Source: Streptomyces ambofaciens ATCC 23877 (lineage in GTDB: Bacteria > Actinomycetota > Actinomycetes > Streptomycetales > Streptomycetaceae). Taken from it: DNA of 64,000 nucleotides. Location of the stretch: contig NZ_CP012382.1 of the NCBI RefSeq assembly GCF_001267885.1, positions 2,219,001 through 2,283,000 on the forward strand, written 5' to 3'. The notes under the pieces were generated by a model. That model did not search any database. It saw only the letters and a program-made list of their open reading frames with translations, and was not told where the DNA came from. This document shows, in pieces, positions 62,867 to 64,000 of the stretch. Within the stretch, counting starts at the first letter, position 1; each line of letters begins with the position of its first letter. The position numbers were made by a program, and so were the translations under genes.

Positions 62867-63523
62867 TCACCCCGCGTCCGGCAGGCGCCGGCCCGTACGG
62901 CCGTCCCCCGGGGGGTCCGGGGCCGGCCGGGCGGGGTCCCGGTGCTCGTCCCCGGGGTGCCCCGGGCGGGCCGGACGGCCGGAGTCCCGGTGGTCCGCCT
63001 CGGAGTGGTCCGCGTCGGGCCGGGGCTGCGGGAGGACCGGCTGGAGGACGAGCATGCGCTCCACCAGGCGCAGGAACGTCGCCACGTCGCGTATCAGGTC
63101 GTCGGCGTCCCGGCTGCCCGCCGCGCCCTGGATGCCCGCCTCGGCCCGGGCCCGGCGCCGGGCACCCGAGGCGAAGAGCGCGCTCCAGTCGGAGAGCTCG
63201 GGCGCGATCTCGGGGAGCACCTCCCAGGCGCTGCGGATGCGGGCCCGGGCCCGCGGGGTGGTCTCCGGGCGGCCCCGCGCGGCGAGCACCGCGGCGGCGG
63301 TGCGCAGTGCGGCGAGATGGGCGGTCGCGTAGCGCTCGTTCGGCGTTTCGAGGACGGTGGCCTCCTCCAGACCGGCCCGGGCCTGCGCGAGCAGGTCGAG
63401 GGCGGCGGGCGGGGCGGTTGTCCGGCGCAGCACGGGGTGCACGTCGCTCGCCGGACCGGTCAGTGAGGTTGCAGGGCCGGCTGCGCGGCGCCGCCGGGCG
63501 GCGGCTGCGGACGAGTGGGCCAT
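62867..63523 (-). CDS. SAV_6107-type HEPN domain protein
   Basis: 218 aa. A basic N-terminus is followed by four-helix-bundle segments: ALDLLAQARAGLEEATVL, then PNERYATAHLAALRTAAAVLA, then RARIRSAWEVLPEIAPELSDWSALF and DDLIRDVATFLRLVERMLV. The HEPN RNase-type motif Rx4-6H is present as R64-YATA-H69. The last ~55 residues are acidic, proline-rich and disordered. Such proteins lie near dinB or methyltransferase genes in Streptomyces, and their function is unknown. The ATG at 63523 follows AGGAGG by six to seven bases. Confidence 0.85.
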   Translation of the reverse strand: MAHSSAAAARRRRAAGPATSLTGPASDVHPVLRRTTAPPAALDLLAQARAGLEEATVLETPNERYATAHLAALRTAAAVLAARGRPETTPRARARIRSAWEVLPEIAPELSDWSALFASGARRRARAEAGIQGAAGSRDADDLIRDVATFLRLVERMLVLQPVLPQPRPDADHSEADHRDSGRPARPGHPGDEHRDPARPAPDPPGDGRTGRRLPDAG

Positions 63524-63623
63524 GACGATCCTCCTGTCGTCTTCGTGACGGCACGCACTGTGAGAGGTGCCGTATGTGCCCATCGTGAGGTATGCCACTG
63601 ACAATCCGTTCTGACCAGGGCTT

Positions 63624-63652
63624 TTGCCTCGATCGTAGGTTCGGGCTAGCTT
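63624..63652 (+). promoter_or_regulatory. Promoter of the ABC ATPase gene
   Basis: TTGCCT (63624-63629) and TAGCTT (63647-63652) are separated by 17 bases and match the main-sigma consensus well. The start point would be near 63659, inside the palindrome described next, which gives a ~64-base leader. Confidence 0.65.
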
Positions 63653-63653
63653 T

Positions 63654-63673
63654 TGCACTGACCAGTCAGTTCA
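63654..63673. promoter_or_regulatory. Operator-like palindrome at the ABC gene promoter
   Basis: ACTGAC-CA-GTCAGT (63657-63670) with matching TG/CA outer bases overlaps the predicted transcription start. This form (TGxACTGACxxGTCAGTxCA) is typical of TetR-family operators in front of ABC exporters. The regulator gene is probably beyond the window end. Confidence 0.6.
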
Positions 63674-63722
63674 AAAACCTTCCCGGATGTCGGTCCGGGC
63701 GGGGATCAAGGGGTGAGGCGGC

Positions 63723-64000
63723 GTGGACGGTCCGCTCGGGCTCGCGGTGACGGCCCGCGACTTCGGACTCAGGGGGCCACGCGGCTGGGCGTTCCGGGGG
63801 GTCCGCGTCGACGCGGACCCCGGCGCGCTGATCGCGGTGGCGGGACCGTCGGGGTCCGGGCGTACCTGCCTGCTGCTCGCGCTCACGGGCCGGATGAGGC
63901 CGACGGAGGGAACGGCGACCGTGGGCGGTCTGCGGCTGCCCCGGCGGATGTCCGCCCTGCGCCGGGTCTGTGCCCTGGCCCACGTACCGGGCGTCACGGA
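63723..64000 (+). CDS. ABC transporter ATP-binding protein, 5' part (runs off the window)
   Basis: From GTG at 63723, nine bases after AAGGGG, the frame gives VDGPLGLAVTARDFGLRGPRGWAFRGV and then Walker A GPSGSGRT within ALIAVAGPSGSGRTCLLLALTGRM. It ends at the window edge after ~92 residues. The lysine of the usual GxGKT is arginine here (GSGRT), worth noting since that lysine normally contacts ATP phosphates. Family and promoter suggest an inducible exporter. Confidence 0.8.
   Translation, partial: MDGPLGLAVTARDFGLRGPRGWAFRGVRVDADPGALIAVAGPSGSGRTCLLLALTGRMRPTEGTATVGGLRLPRRMSALRRVCALAHVPGVT

Overview
The window is about 72% GC with heavy GTG/TTG start use, tightly overlapping genes (repeated ATGA and GTGA junctions) and a complete actinomycete division and cell-wall cluster. 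DivIVA, SepF, FtsZ with its own promoter region, a bifunctional PriA and a twin-arginine PhoD all point to Streptomyces. From memory the gene order matches roughly SCO2047-SCO2102 of S. coelicolor. The protein sequences differ from what I recall of that strain, so this is another species.

Layout. 1-6438 (minus): the 5' part of an MFS exporter, then a histidine operon hisD-hisC-hisB-(54-aa membrane protein)-hisH-priA-ridA-like-hisF with nearly every junction overlapping. 6480-15700: divergent and lesser-known genes (an unusual membrane protein, a T-free minisatellite region, a TPR-like protein, a Lon-N domain protein, a YbaK/EbsC deacylase, a membrane protein, an ABC exporter pair, a NYN-domain protein and a 55-aa basic protein). 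15790-29485: dnaE, a DUF2252 protein, an envelope thiol-oxidoreductase-like protein, phoD, a dienelactone-hydrolase-like protein, an MscS channel, a CPA1 antiporter, a GNAT enzyme and rluD. 29555-31197: a two-gene accessory module (XRE-ImmA/IrrE metallopeptidase plus PIN-domain protein) sits between rluD and lspA. 31253-36517: lspA, a DksA/TraR protein with a histone-like tail, and a T-box-controlled ileS. 36835-54782 (minus): the division and cell-wall cluster, listed from its 5' end as rsmH-ftsL-ftsI-murE-murF-mraY-murD-ftsW-murG-ftsQ-ftsZ-pgeF-yggS-sepF-yggT-divIVA. 55210-60915 (plus): beta-carbonic anhydrase, then a MoxR/DUF58/transglutaminase operon. 61159-64000: a DUF3040 membrane protein, a methyltransferase, a SAV_6107-type HEPN protein and the start of an ABC ATPase gene behind a promoter with an operator-like palindrome.

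The most interesting items are these. The isoleucyl-tRNA synthetase carries a GAHH signature where class I enzymes have HIGH, a swap linked to mupirocin hyper-resistance in IleRS2 enzymes, and it is preceded by a translational T-box. The XRE-ImmA/IrrE plus PIN module interrupts the lspA-rluD neighbourhood. A 316-nt stretch without a single T on the plus strand contains thirteen 20-bp tandem repeats. A RidA-like protein inside the his operon lacks the catalytic arginine. Several short reading frames are linked to neighbours by start-stop overlaps. No rRNA, tRNA, CRISPR array, transposase or integrase was seen.
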